30,667 bases of DNA from Phytophthora sp. 'mugwort' (taxonomy: Eukaryota; Oomycota; Peronosporomycetes; Peronosporales; Peronosporaceae). Numbering within the stretch: position 1 is the stretch's first letter; every line of letters begins with the position of its first letter. The position numbers and the translations under genes were made by a program. The notes under the pieces are model-generated. The model did not search any database. It saw only the letters and a list, made by a program, of their open reading frames with translations, and was not told the DNA's origin. Of this stretch, positions 10,101 to 20,696 are shown one piece after another. The stretch lies in contig JAUCEF010000118.1 in assembly GCA_033558025.1 (NCBI GenBank), positions 1-30,667 of the forward strand, in the 5' to 3' direction.

Positions 10101-10481
10101 ATGTCAACAATTAATCAATTATTTTTAAAAAAACAAAAACGTTTAGAAAAAAAAAAAAGAAATAAAAGTCCAGCTTTAAAACAATGTCCTCAACGTAAAG
10201 GTATTTGTTTAAAAGTTTATAATACAACACCTAAAAAACCAAATTCTGCTATGCGTAAAGTAGCAAAAGTACACCTATCTAGTAGGTATACAATAATTAC
10301 TTATATTCCAGGTATTGGTCATACTTTACAAGAACATTCAATAGTATTAGTTAGAGGAGGTCGTGTAAAAGATTTACCTGGAGTAAAATATCATGTAATT
10401 CGTGGTAAATATGATTTATTAGGGATTTATTCTCGAAAAACATCAAGATCAAAATATGGAACTAAAATACGAAGAGTATAA
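10101..10481 (+). CDS. rps12: Ribosomal protein S12, left copy
   Basis: A 126-residue decoding-site protein of the small subunit. Conserved motifs include [16 protein letters not shown] and the loop [16 protein letters not shown]. An in-frame ATG at 10026 lies inside trnV, so the start is set at 10101 (MSTINQLF). Its last 26 bases overlap the proposed rps7 start, which suggests joint expression. Confidence 0.97.
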   Translation: MSTINQLFLKKQKRLEKKKRNKSPALKQCPQRKGICLKVYNTTPKKPNSAMRKVAKVHLSSRYTIITYIPGIGHTLQEHSIVLVRGGRVKDLPGVKYHVIRGKYDLLGIYSRKTSRSKYGTKIRRV

Positions 10482-10887
10482 AATAAAAAAATTATTTATA
10501 AATATGTTATTAAAAAAAGGAAAAAAAACTTGTTCTGAAAACATATTTATAAATATTTTAATTACTTTAAAAAAAATTACAAAACAAAAACCGAATTTTA
10601 TTTTATTTAAATCAATTGAAAATTTATTACCGAAATTAAAAGCAATAAGTATTCCAAATAAAAAACGAAATAAAAAAAAAAAAAAAAAAGATAGATATTT
10701 TTTAATGCTTTTAAATGAAGATAAACAAATTAAAAAATCGATATCGTGGTTACTTTTAAATGCAAATTTAAAAAACATAACAAACGAAATTATTCAAACT
10801 TCAAAAAATAAAAGTAAAACAATCAATACAAAAAAACAATATTATAAAAATATAAAAAAATTAAAATTTAATCTTATTTTTGATTAA
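10456..10887 (+). CDS. rps7: Ribosomal protein S7, left copy
   Basis: A 143-residue basic small-subunit protein. The early [17 protein letters not shown] and middle [16 protein letters not shown] match S7, and [12 protein letters not shown] fits the following helix. The start at 10456 overlaps rps12 by 26 bases; an internal ATG at 10504 is possible but would remove part of the conserved helix. A tract of 18 A (10672-10689) encodes a lysine run where S7 has its beta-ribbon. The frame is right on both sides of it. Confidence 0.88.
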   Translation: MELKYEEYKIKKLFINMLLKKGKKTCSENIFINILITLKKITKQKPNFILFKSIENLLPKLKAISIPNKKRNKKKKKKDRYFLMLLNEDKQIKKSISWLLLNANLKNITNEIIQTSKNKSKTINTKKQYYKNIKKLKFNLIFD

Positions 10888-10947
10888 TTTTTTTAAAATA
10901 CATTATTTATCATTAAATAATTAATTATTACAAATTATAAAATTCTT

Positions 10948-11862
10948 ATGAAAAATTATTATTATATTAATAAAAAAAATTTACAAATAGAAACTACAAC
11001 AAATGATTCTAATATCGATAAATTTCAAAATGATTTAAAAATTTTAAAAGAAATTAGTAATAATATACAAAATACACAAAAACATCCTTATCATTTAGTA
11101 GATCCAAGTCCTTGGCCTTTTATAATTTCTTTTGGACTTTTTTTTTTAACTTTTGGTGGTGCTATGTATTTTCATGGTTATATTGGCAGTAATTTCTTAA
11201 TTTTAACAGGATTTTTAATGATTATTTTAACAATGTATACTTGGTTTCGTGATATAGTTAGAGAAGCTGTATATGAAGGTCAACATACTAAACAAGTACA
11301 ATTAGGTTTAAGAAATGGTATGCTTTTATTTATTTTTAGTGAATTACTATTTTTTGTTAGTTTTTTTTGGGCTTTTTTTCATTCAGCTTTAGCACCAACA
11401 CCTGAAATTGGATCTTTATGGCCACCATTAGGTATTGAAACTGTTAATGCTTGGGGTATTCCTTTATTAAATACTGTAATATTATTATCATCTGGGGCAA
11501 CTATTACTTGGGCACACCATTCAATAGTTTTTGGTGATAGAAAAAATGCTATTTTAAGTTTAATTATTACAATTTTATTAGCTTTTTTTTTTACTTTAAT
11601 TCAAGCCTATGAATATATTGAAAGTACTTTTTCAATTTCTGATAGTATTTATGGTACAACTTTTTTTTTATTAACAGGTTTTCATGGTATTCACGTTATT
11701 GTAGGTACTATTTTTATTATAGTAAGTACTATTAGATTAATTAATCATCATTTTACAAAACAACATCATTTCGGTTTTGAAGCTGCAGCTTGGTATTGGC
11801 ATTTTGTAGATGTTGTTTGGTTATTTTTATTTGTAGCAGTTTACTGGTGGGGAGGTAATTAA
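10948..11862 (+). CDS. cox3: Cytochrome c oxidase subunit III, left copy
   Basis: A 304-residue subunit of complex IV in the inner membrane. The classical protein starts at HPYHLVDPSPWPF (residue 46). ETVNAWGIPLLNT, TGFHGIHVIVGT and AWYWHFVDVVWLFLF follow as expected. About 45 extra polar residues precede it, starting MKNYYYINKK; no other ATG exists nearer the core. The extension is unusual for cox3 and is identical in both arms. The gene lies 60 bases after rps7 and 24 before atp6. Confidence 0.97.
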   Translation: MKNYYYINKKNLQIETTTNDSNIDKFQNDLKILKEISNNIQNTQKHPYHLVDPSPWPFIISFGLFFLTFGGAMYFHGYIGSNFLILTGFLMIILTMYTWFRDIVREAVYEGQHTKQVQLGLRNGMLLFIFSELLFFVSFFWAFFHSALAPTPEIGSLWPPLGIETVNAWGIPLLNTVILLSSGATITWAHHSIVFGDRKNAILSLIITILLAFFFTLIQAYEYIESTFSISDSIYGTTFFLLTGFHGIHVIVGTIFIIVSTIRLINHHFTKQHHFGFEAAAWYWHFVDVVWLFLFVAVYWWGGN

Positions 11863-11886
11863 TTTATTAAAAAATTAATAATTTTT

Positions 11887-12606
11887 ATGGTTAGTCCTTT
11901 AGAACAATTTGAAATTTTACCTATTTTTCAAATACCTTTTGTATTTACTAATGCTTCTTTAATTTTAGTAATAGGTTTAGTTTATTTATATATATTTACA
12001 TGTATAAAAACTAAATTTATTCCAACACGTTTTCAACAAATTTTTGAAATGATTTTTAATATTACAATTGAATTAACTTATTCTAGTATAGGAAAAGCTG
12101 GTAAATATTTTGTTTCATTAATTTTTGTTGTTTTTTTTTTTATTTTATTATGTAATTTAATAGGAATGATTCCATACAGTTTTACTATAACAAGTCATTT
12201 AATTATTACGTTTACTTTAGCATTAACAATTTATTTAGGTTTTAATTTAATTGGAATTAAAAAACATAAATTTAATTTTTTAAATTTATTATTACCTAGT
12301 GGTGCAAGTATAGCATTAGTTCCCATCTTAGTACCTATTGAATTAGTTTCATACATTTTTCGTGTAATTAGTTTACCTGTACGATTATTTGCAAATATGA
12401 TGGCTGGACATACTTTATTAAAAGTAATTGCAGGTTTTGCTTGGGCTATGTTAAATGTAAATAGTTTTATTTTTATGGCACATTTTATTCCATTAATAAT
12501 TATTGTATTATTGGTTGGTTTAGAAATTGCTGTAGCTTTAATTCAGGCATATGTGTTTACGATTTTAACGTGTATGTATATAAATGATGCTTTAAATTTA
12601 CATTAA
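11887..12606 (+). CDS. atp6: ATP synthase Fo subunit a, left copy
   Basis: A 239-residue membrane subunit that forms the proton half-channels beside the atp9 ring. SLPVRLFANMMAGHTLL carries the essential Arg, and ALIQAYVFTILTCMYINDA is the conserved last helix. The length and the MVSPLEQFEILP start are typical. Confidence 0.97.
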   Translation: MVSPLEQFEILPIFQIPFVFTNASLILVIGLVYLYIFTCIKTKFIPTRFQQIFEMIFNITIELTYSSIGKAGKYFVSLIFVVFFFILLCNLIGMIPYSFTITSHLIITFTLALTIYLGFNLIGIKKHKFNFLNLLLPSGASIALVPILVPIELVSYIFRVISLPVRLFANMMAGHTLLKVIAGFAWAMLNVNSFIFMAHFIPLIIIVLLVGLEIAVALIQAYVFTILTCMYINDALNLH

Positions 12607-12642
12607 TAAAATATACAAAAATAAGATATAATATTTTATATT

Positions 12643-12716
12643 GGAAAAATAGCTCAGTTGGTTAGAGTGGTAGCTTGTCACGCTATAAGTCGCGGGTTCA
12701 AGTCCCGTTTTTTCCG
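12643..12716 (+). tRNA. trnD: tRNA-Asp (GUC), left copy
   Basis: Acceptor GGAAAAA/TTTTTCC, D arm GCTC/GAGT, anticodon arm GTAGC-TTGTCAC-GCTAT, T arm GCGGG/CCCGT. It lies between atp6 and nad3. Confidence 0.95.
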
Positions 12717-12750
12717 TTTAAATTTATTATATTTAAAAAAATTTATAAAT

Positions 12751-13104
12751 ATGTTATTAAATTATTCAAATATTTTTATATTCTTAATATTAAGTTTATT
12801 TTTATCAATTTTAATTTTCATTTTATCTTTTAGTTTAATTAAACAAAAAGATGATTTAGAAAAGTTAACAGCCTATGAATGTGGATTTAATCCTTATGAT
12901 GATGCTAGAAAAATTTTTGATGTAAAATTTTATTTAGTAGCTATCCTTTTTATTATTTTTGATTTAGAAGCTGTTTTTATTTTTCCTTGGGTTTTAACTT
13001 TAAGTTCAAATTTTTCATGGGGATTTTGGACTATGATTGAATTTTTAGTTGAATTAGTTATAGGTTTTATTTATATTTGGTGTAGTGATGCTTTAGAATG
13101 GTAA
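12751..13104 (+). CDS. nad3: NADH dehydrogenase subunit 3, left copy
   Basis: A 117-residue complex I membrane subunit. YECGFNPYDDARKIFDVKFY holds the conserved loop cysteine, and FDLEAVFIFPW is diagnostic. The ORF can be extended upstream to 12658, but that part is trnD, so the start is at 12751 (MLLNYS). A hairpin-rich spacer of 238 bases follows before atp9. Confidence 0.96.
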   Translation: MLLNYSNIFIFLILSLFLSILIFILSFSLIKQKDDLEKLTAYECGFNPYDDARKIFDVKFYLVAILFIIFDLEAVFIFPWVLTLSSNFSWGFWTMIEFLVELVIGFIYIWCSDALEW

Positions 13105-13570
<466 letters not shown>

Positions 13571-13638
13571 TTAAAATTAAATCCTGAAAAATATGATAAA
13601 AATTAATTTTTATCATATTTTTCAGGATTTAATTTTAA
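13571..13638. repeat. Palindrome centre between two tail-to-tail atp9 genes
   Basis: The 68 bases between the two atp9 stop codons are a perfect inverted repeat with its axis between 13604 and 13605 (centre AATTAATT) and no unpaired loop base. As single strand it would form a 34-bp stem. It could also act as a transcription end for both converging atp9 units, but that is inference. Confidence 0.9.
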
Positions 13639-14104
<466 letters not shown>

Positions 14105-14458
14105 TTACCATTCTAAAGCATCACTACACCAAATATAAATAAAACCTATAACTAATTCAACTAAAAATTCAATCATAGTCCAAAATCCCCATGAAAAATT
14201 TGAACTTAAAGTTAAAACCCAAGGAAAAATAAAAACAGCTTCTAAATCAAAAATAATAAAAAGGATAGCTACTAAATAAAATTTTACATCAAAAATTTTT
14301 CTAGCATCATCATAAGGATTAAATCCACATTCATAGGCTGTTAACTTTTCTAAATCATCTTTTTGTTTAATTAAACTAAAAGATAAAATGAAAATTAAAA
14401 TTGATAAAAATAAACTTAATATTAAGAATATAAAAATATTTGAATAATTTAATAACAT
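14105..14458 (-). CDS. nad3: NADH dehydrogenase subunit 3, right copy
   Basis: Protein identical to the left copy (117 residues). The start is at 14458; the extension to 14551 is trnD sequence. Confidence 0.96.
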   Translation of the reverse strand: MLLNYSNIFIFLILSLFLSILIFILSFSLIKQKDDLEKLTAYECGFNPYDDARKIFDVKFYLVAILFIIFDLEAVFIFPWVLTLSSNFSWGFWTMIEFLVELVIGFIYIWCSDALEW

Positions 14459-14492
14459 ATTTATAAATTTTTTTAAATATAATAAATTTAAA

Positions 14493-14566
14493 CGGAAAAA
14501 ACGGGACTTGAACCCGCGACTTATAGCGTGACAAGCTACCACTCTAACCAACTGAGCTATTTTTCC
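14493..14566 (-). tRNA. trnD: tRNA-Asp (GUC), right copy
   Basis: Mirror of 12643-12716, with the same GTC anticodon and perfect acceptor stem. Confidence 0.95.
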
Positions 14567-14602
14567 AATATAAAATATTATATCTTATTTTTGTATATTT
14601 TA

Positions 14603-15322
14603 TTAATGTAAATTTAAAGCATCATTTATATACATACACGTTAAAATCGTAAACACATATGCCTGAATTAAAGCTACAGCAATTTCTAAACCAACCAATA
14701 ATACAATAATTATTAATGGAATAAAATGTGCCATAAAAATAAAACTATTTACATTTAACATAGCCCAAGCAAAACCTGCAATTACTTTTAATAAAGTATG
14801 TCCAGCCATCATATTTGCAAATAATCGTACAGGTAAACTAATTACACGAAAAATGTATGAAACTAATTCAATAGGTACTAAGATGGGAACTAATGCTATA
14901 CTTGCACCACTAGGTAATAATAAATTTAAAAAATTAAATTTATGTTTTTTAATTCCAATTAAATTAAAACCTAAATAAATTGTTAATGCTAAAGTAAACG
15001 TAATAATTAAATGACTTGTTATAGTAAAACTGTATGGAATCATTCCTATTAAATTACATAATAAAATAAAAAAAAAAACAACAAAAATTAATGAAACAAA
15101 ATATTTACCAGCTTTTCCTATACTAGAATAAGTTAATTCAATTGTAATATTAAAAATCATTTCAAAAATTTGTTGAAAACGTGTTGGAATAAATTTAGTT
15201 TTTATACATGTAAATATATATAAATAAACTAAACCTATTACTAAAATTAAAGAAGCATTAGTAAATACAAAAGGTATTTGAAAAATAGGTAAAATTTCAA
15301 ATTGTTCTAAAGGACTAACCAT
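14603..15322 (-). CDS. atp6: ATP synthase Fo subunit a, right copy
   Basis: Protein identical to the left copy (239 residues), including the essential-Arg segment SLPVRLFANMMAGH. Confidence 0.97.
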   Translation of the reverse strand: MVSPLEQFEILPIFQIPFVFTNASLILVIGLVYLYIFTCIKTKFIPTRFQQIFEMIFNITIELTYSSIGKAGKYFVSLIFVVFFFILLCNLIGMIPYSFTITSHLIITFTLALTIYLGFNLIGIKKHKFNFLNLLLPSGASIALVPILVPIELVSYIFRVISLPVRLFANMMAGHTLLKVIAGFAWAMLNVNSFIFMAHFIPLIIIVLLVGLEIAVALIQAYVFTILTCMYINDALNLH

Positions 15323-15346
15323 AAAAATTATTAATTTTTTAATAAA

Positions 15347-16261
15347 TTAATTACCTCCCCACCAGTAAACTGCTACAAATAAAAATAACCAAACAACATC
15401 TACAAAATGCCAATACCAAGCTGCAGCTTCAAAACCGAAATGATGTTGTTTTGTAAAATGATGATTAATTAATCTAATAGTACTTACTATAATAAAAATA
15501 GTACCTACAATAACGTGAATACCATGAAAACCTGTTAATAAAAAAAAAGTTGTACCATAAATACTATCAGAAATTGAAAAAGTACTTTCAATATATTCAT
15601 AGGCTTGAATTAAAGTAAAAAAAAAAGCTAATAAAATTGTAATAATTAAACTTAAAATAGCATTTTTTCTATCACCAAAAACTATTGAATGGTGTGCCCA
15701 AGTAATAGTTGCCCCAGATGATAATAATATTACAGTATTTAATAAAGGAATACCCCAAGCATTAACAGTTTCAATACCTAATGGTGGCCATAAAGATCCA
15801 ATTTCAGGTGTTGGTGCTAAAGCTGAATGAAAAAAAGCCCAAAAAAAACTAACAAAAAATAGTAATTCACTAAAAATAAATAAAAGCATACCATTTCTTA
15901 AACCTAATTGTACTTGTTTAGTATGTTGACCTTCATATACAGCTTCTCTAACTATATCACGAAACCAAGTATACATTGTTAAAATAATCATTAAAAATCC
16001 TGTTAAAATTAAGAAATTACTGCCAATATAACCATGAAAATACATAGCACCACCAAAAGTTAAAAAAAAAAGTCCAAAAGAAATTATAAAAGGCCAAGGA
16101 CTTGGATCTACTAAATGATAAGGATGTTTTTGTGTATTTTGTATATTATTACTAATTTCTTTTAAAATTTTTAAATCATTTTGAAATTTATCGATATTAG
16201 AATCATTTGTTGTAGTTTCTATTTGTAAATTTTTTTTATTAATATAATAATAATTTTTCAT
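15347..16261 (-). CDS. cox3: Cytochrome c oxidase subunit III, right copy
   Basis: Protein identical to the left copy (304 residues), with the same 45-residue N-terminal extension before HPYHLVDPSPWPF. Confidence 0.97.
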   Translation of the reverse strand: MKNYYYINKKNLQIETTTNDSNIDKFQNDLKILKEISNNIQNTQKHPYHLVDPSPWPFIISFGLFFLTFGGAMYFHGYIGSNFLILTGFLMIILTMYTWFRDIVREAVYEGQHTKQVQLGLRNGMLLFIFSELLFFVSFFWAFFHSALAPTPEIGSLWPPLGIETVNAWGIPLLNTVILLSSGATITWAHHSIVFGDRKNAILSLIITILLAFFFTLIQAYEYIESTFSISDSIYGTTFFLLTGFHGIHVIVGTIFIIVSTIRLINHHFTKQHHFGFEAAAWYWHFVDVVWLFLFVAVYWWGGN

Positions 16262-16321
16262 AAGAATTTTATAATTTGTAATAATTAATTATTTAATGAT
16301 AAATAATGTATTTTAAAAAAA

Positions 16322-16753
16322 TTAATCAAAAATAAGATTAAATTTTAATTTTTTTATATTTTTATAATATTGTTTTTTTGTATTGATTGTTTTACTTTTA
16401 TTTTTTGAAGTTTGAATAATTTCGTTTGTTATGTTTTTTAAATTTGCATTTAAAAGTAACCACGATATCGATTTTTTAATTTGTTTATCTTCATTTAAAA
16501 GCATTAAAAAATATCTATCTTTTTTTTTTTTTTTTTTATTTCGTTTTTTATTTGGAATACTTATTGCTTTTAATTTCGGTAATAAATTTTCAATTGATTT
16601 AAATAAAATAAAATTCGGTTTTTGTTTTGTAATTTTTTTTAAAGTAATTAAAATATTTATAAATATGTTTTCAGAACAAGTTTTTTTTCCTTTTTTTAAT
16701 AACATATTTATAAATAATTTTTTTATTTTATACTCTTCGTATTTTAGTTCCAT
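16322..16753 (-). CDS. rps7: Ribosomal protein S7, right copy
   Basis: Protein identical to the left copy (143 residues), with the same 18-base homopolymer (T on the plus strand, 16520-16537) and the same 26-base overlap with rps12. Confidence 0.88.
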   Translation of the reverse strand: MELKYEEYKIKKLFINMLLKKGKKTCSENIFINILITLKKITKQKPNFILFKSIENLLPKLKAISIPNKKRNKKKKKKDRYFLMLLNEDKQIKKSISWLLLNANLKNITNEIIQTSKNKSKTINTKKQYYKNIKKLKFNLIFD

Positions 16754-17108
16754 ATTTTGATCTTGATGTTTTTCGAGAATAAATCCCTAATAAATCATAT
16801 TTACCACGAATTACATGATATTTTACTCCAGGTAAATCTTTTACACGACCTCCTCTAACTAATACTATTGAATGTTCTTGTAAAGTATGACCAATACCTG
16901 GAATATAAGTAATTATTGTATACCTACTAGATAGGTGTACTTTTGCTACTTTACGCATAGCAGAATTTGGTTTTTTAGGTGTTGTATTATAAACTTTTAA
17001 ACAAATACCTTTACGTTGAGGACATTGTTTTAAAGCTGGACTTTTATTTCTTTTTTTTTTTTCTAAACGTTTTTGTTTTTTTAAAAATAATTGATTAATT
17101 GTTGACAT
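16728..17108 (-). CDS. rps12: Ribosomal protein S12, right copy
   Basis: Protein identical to the left copy (126 residues). The start is placed at 17108, just after trnV. Confidence 0.97.
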   Translation of the reverse strand: MSTINQLFLKKQKRLEKKKRNKSPALKQCPQRKGICLKVYNTTPKKPNSAMRKVAKVHLSSRYTIITYIPGIGHTLQEHSIVLVRGGRVKDLPGVKYHVIRGKYDLLGIYSRKTSRSKYGTKIRRV

Positions 17109-17125
17109 ATTATTTGTTATTTTAT

Positions 17126-17198
17126 TGAATAATAACGGACTCGAACCGCTAACATTTTCGGTGTAAACGAAATACTCTACCAATTGAGTTAATTATTC
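17126..17198 (-). tRNA. trnV: tRNA-Val (UAC), right copy
   Basis: Mirror of 10011-10083. Confidence 0.95.
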
Positions 17199-17200
17199 AT

Positions 17201-17274
17201 TGGGCCTAAGTAGATTTGAACTACTGACTTTACACTTATCAGGCGTATACTCTAACCAACTGAGTTATAGGCCC
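17201..17274 (-). tRNA. trnI: tRNA-Ile (GAU), right copy
   Basis: Mirror of 9935-10008. Confidence 0.95.
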
Positions 17275-17276
17275 TT

Positions 17277-17348
17277 TTGAAGTAAAAGGATTCGAACCTT
17301 TGATTTTCCGTACCAAAAACGGAGGCCTTACCACTTGGCTATACTTCA
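17277..17348 (-). tRNA. trnQ: tRNA-Gln (UUG), right copy
   Basis: Mirror of 9861-9932. Confidence 0.95.
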
Positions 17349-17362
17349 AAATAAATAAAATA

Positions 17363-17436
17363 TATGCTTAGAAAGATTTGAACTTTCATTTTATAGATCC
17401 GCAATCTAACGCTTTATCCATTTAAGCTATAAGCAT
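17363..17436 (-). tRNA. trnR: tRNA-Arg (GCG), right copy
   Basis: Mirror of 9773-9846. Confidence 0.93.
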
Positions 17437-17446
17437 AAGTTTAATT

Positions 17447-17773
17447 TTAATTTTTTTTTATAATTTTAATATTTATTAATGAATTTTTAGATAAAAATTT
17501 TTTAATTAAAACTAAAAAATTTAATAAATAAAAAATATTTTTAAATTTTATATTAATTTTAGAAGTATAATTTTTATGAATAAAATGTTCACGTGATTTT
17601 TTATTTACATGGGGAGATCTTAATAATGTAAAAATTTTTTTTTTTTGTTTTGTTTGAAATACACCGGGTATTTGAATATTTTTGAATTTATTAATTTTTT
17701 TTAATTTTAATAAATTTTGTTTGAGTTGATTTATTTTTTGAAATGATTTAAAAGTTATTCTTAAAAGATACAT
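17447..17773 (-). CDS. rps10: Ribosomal protein S10, right copy
   Basis: Protein identical to the left copy (108 residues), with the S10 signature LLRSPHVNKKSREHF. Confidence 0.93.
   Translation of the reverse strand: MYLLRITFKSFQKINQLKQNLLKLKKINKFKNIQIPGVFQTKQKKKIFTLLRSPHVNKKSREHFIHKNYTSKINIKFKNIFYLLNFLVLIKKFLSKNSLINIKIIKKN
17759..17770 (-). promoter_or_regulatory. TATCTTTTAAGA motif at rps10 start (right)
   Basis: Mirror of 9439-9450, inside the first codons of rps10. Confidence 0.3.
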
Positions 17774-17789
17774 ATTTTAATAATAAAAT

Positions 17790-17863
17790 TGTCTGGAGGT
17801 GGATTTGAACCACCGACACAAAGATTTTCAGTCTTTTACTCTAACCAACTGAGCTATCCAAAC
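17790..17863 (-). tRNA. trnF: tRNA-Phe (GAA), right copy
   Basis: Mirror of 9346-9419. Confidence 0.95.
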
Positions 17864-17869
17864 TAAATA

Positions 17870-19363
17870 TTATATTAATAAATATAAATAAATTTTGTTT
17901 AAATTTATTAATATAATATTAGGATAAATAAATAAAAATAAAATAAATTGAGTACTAATTAATAATATTATACTTTGACTTTTATTTATTTGTGAAATAT
18001 ACATTTTTCTAAATATTTTTTCAAAATAAATAATTTTAATTATTTTTAAATAATAAAAAGAGCTTAAAACACTTATAATAATACCAAAAAATACTAAACT
18101 AAAATAATTATTTTTAATAGCTGAAAAAAATATAAATAATTTTGAAAAAAAACCCGCTAATGGGGGTATACCAGCTAATGAAAAAATATTTATGATTATA
18201 ATAATAGCAATTAATTTATTAATAGTATATATATTTGATAAATCTGTTAAATATTTAATTGGTTTATGATTGATATTTAAAGATAAATAAGAAGTCCATA
18301 AATTAATACTTGTTATAATATAAATTATAATATATAATAAAATAAATGGAATATTATTTAACATATTTGAAGTAAATCCTATTAATATAAAACCTACATG
18401 ACTTATTGCACTATAAGCTAATAATCTTTTGATTTTTTTTTGTTGTAATGCCGATAATGCACCGATTAACATAGATAAAAATGAAATAATATAAAAAAAA
18501 ATTTCAAAGAAATATGAAATATTAAAAAAAATCTCAAAAAATAAACGAATTAAAATTCCTATAAAAGCAATTTTTGGTACAATAGCAAAAAAACTTGAAA
18601 TATTATTTGGAGCACCTTCATATACATCAGGCAACCAAAAATGAAAAGGTGTAGCACCTATTTTAAATAAAATACCAACTAAAATAAAAATTAATCCATA
18701 AGATAAACTAATTAATATATTTATATTATCTAAAAAATTTATATTTGATAATATTAAAAAAATATTATTAAAATTTAATGAACCTGTAATAGCATAAATT
18801 ATTGAAGAACCAAATAGAATAAAACCTGAAGCAATTGATCCTAAAATAAAATATTTTAAACCAGCCTCAATTGATAATATCGATTTTTTTTGGGTGGATG
18901 TTAATATATAAAAACTTAAACTTTGTAATTCAATTGCTAAATATAAAGTAATAAAATGATTTGCAGATACCAATAACATTAAACCCAATAATGATATTAA
19001 CATTAATATATTAATTTCATATGAATTTATTTTTTGTTGTATTAAATATTTTTGTTGTATTAAAAAACAAATAATTGTTAATAAAATTAAAATTATTTTA
19101 ATAAATTGTGTAAAATTATTAATAAGTAATACACCATTTAATATGTTACTTGAAATATTTGTTATATTTAACGTTAATATTAAAAGAATTAATAATAAAT
19201 ATATTATTATAGTAGTAATATTTTTAATAATCAAAATTTTTTGAGCATTTTGATTTTTTTTATAAAAAACACCAAATAATAATAAAATTAATAAAAAAGT
19301 TGTTAAAAAAAATTCGGGGATAATAATTTCAAAATTATTATTAAAAATTTCCTGAAAAAACAT
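17870..19363 (-). CDS. nad2: NADH dehydrogenase subunit 2, right copy
   Basis: Protein identical to the left copy (497 residues), with the core FKIGATPFHFWLPDVYEGAP. Confidence 0.96.
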   Translation of the reverse strand: MFFQEIFNNNFEIIIPEFFLTTFLLILLLFGVFYKKNQNAQKILIIKNITTIIIYLLLILLILTLNITNISSNILNGVLLINNFTQFIKIILILLTIICFLIQQKYLIQQKINSYEINILMLISLLGLMLLVSANHFITLYLAIELQSLSFYILTSTQKKSILSIEAGLKYFILGSIASGFILFGSSIIYAITGSLNFNNIFLILSNINFLDNINILISLSYGLIFILVGILFKIGATPFHFWLPDVYEGAPNNISSFFAIVPKIAFIGILIRLFFEIFFNISYFFEIFFYIISFLSMLIGALSALQQKKIKRLLAYSAISHVGFILIGFTSNMLNNIPFILLYIIIYIITSINLWTSYLSLNINHKPIKYLTDLSNIYTINKLIAIIIIINIFSLAGIPPLAGFFSKLFIFFSAIKNNYFSLVFFGIIISVLSSFYYLKIIKIIYFEKIFRKMYISQINKSQSIILLISTQFILFLFIYPNIILINLNKIYLYLLI

Positions 19364-19479
19364 AATGTAATAAAAGAAATAAATATTTTAAAAATACTTA
19401 CTTACTATATATGCTATATATTTATAAAAAAATTAATTTATAAATATTATATTTTTATTAAAAAAAAAAAAAAAAAAAA
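19364..19479. promoter_or_regulatory. Divergent nad2/nad7 intergenic region (right)
   Basis: Mirror of 7730-7845. It ends in 20 consecutive A directly before the nad7 ATG. Likely start region for both divergent blocks, by layout only. Confidence 0.4.
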
Positions 19480-20658
19480 ATGTCATTAAAAAAAATTAAA
19501 AATTTTTCTATAAATTTTGGTCCACAACATCCAGCGGCTCATGGTGTTTTACGTTTAATTTTAGAATTAAACGGTGAAGTTGTTAAAAAAGCTGATTCAC
19601 ATATAGGTTTATTACATAGAGGTACAGAAAAATTAATTGAATATAAAAATTATTTACAGGCGTTACCTTATTTTGATCGTTTAGATTATGTATCTATGAT
19701 GTGTCAAGAACATGCATATGTTTTGGCTATTGAAAAATTATTAAATTGTGATATACCTTTACGAGCACAATATATAAGAGTTTTATTTTCAGAAATAACA
19801 CGTATCTTAAATCATTTATTAGCTGTATGTTGTCATGCTTTAGATGTAGGAGCTATGACACCTTATTTTTGGGGATTTGAAGAACGTGAGAAATTAATGG
19901 AATTTTATGAACGTGTTTCTGGTGCACGTATGCATGCAGCTTATTTTAGACCTGGAGGTGTTAATCAAGATTTGCCTAAAGGTTTGTTAAATGATATATA
20001 TATTTTTTGTGAACAATTTAATACCCGTTTAGATGAAATTGAAGAAATGTTAACTAATAATAGAATTTGGAAACAAAGATTAGTAGATATTGGTATTATA
20101 TCTGCTAAAGATGCTTTAAATTTTGGTTTTAGTGGTGTTATGTTACGTGGATCAGGTATTTCATGGGATTTACGTAAAACACAACCTTATGAAATTTATG
20201 ATCAATTAAAATTTGATATACCTGTAGGTACAAATGGCGATTGTTATGATCGTTATTTAATTAGAATAGAAGAAATGCGACAATCAATTCGAATTATTTT
20301 GCAAGTACTTAATAAAATTCCCCAAGGTCCTATTAAATTAGATGATAAAAAAATTACAAATCCAAATAGAATTCAAATTAAAAATTCTATGGAGTCTTTA
20401 ATTCATCATTTTAAATATTATTCAGAAAATATTTGTGTAAATGCTGGTGAAACTTATACAGTTATTGAGGCACCTAAAGGTGAGTATGGTGTTTATTTAG
20501 TAGCAGATGGTACAAATAAACCCTACAGATGTAAAATTAAATCACCAGGATTTTTACATTTACAAGCATTAGATTTTATAGCTAAAAATCATATGATTGC
20601 TGATGTTGTTACAATTATTGGTACTTTAGATGTTGTTTTTGGTGAAATTGATCGTTAA
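19480..20658 (+). CDS. nad7: NADH dehydrogenase subunit 7 (49-kDa), right copy
   Basis: Protein identical to the left copy (392 residues), with [15 protein letters not shown] at the N-terminus. The ATG follows the A20 tract without any other base. Confidence 0.97.
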   Translation: MSLKKIKNFSINFGPQHPAAHGVLRLILELNGEVVKKADSHIGLLHRGTEKLIEYKNYLQALPYFDRLDYVSMMCQEHAYVLAIEKLLNCDIPLRAQYIRVLFSEITRILNHLLAVCCHALDVGAMTPYFWGFEEREKLMEFYERVSGARMHAAYFRPGGVNQDLPKGLLNDIYIFCEQFNTRLDEIEEMLTNNRIWKQRLVDIGIISAKDALNFGFSGVMLRGSGISWDLRKTQPYEIYDQLKFDIPVGTNGDCYDRYLIRIEEMRQSIRIILQVLNKIPQGPIKLDDKKITNPNRIQIKNSMESLIHHFKYYSENICVNAGETYTVIEAPKGEYGVYLVADGTNKPYRCKIKSPGFLHLQALDFIAKNHMIADVVTIIGTLDVVFGEIDR

Positions 20659-20696
20659 TATTAATTATTAGAATAAAATTTTATTTTCAATAAATT

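Noticed and set aside
10449..10778. 109-codon ORF on the minus strand, mirrored at 16431-16760 (plus)
   Set aside because: It lies antisense to rps7 and is mostly Phe/Ile from the A-rich sense strand; no family resemblance.
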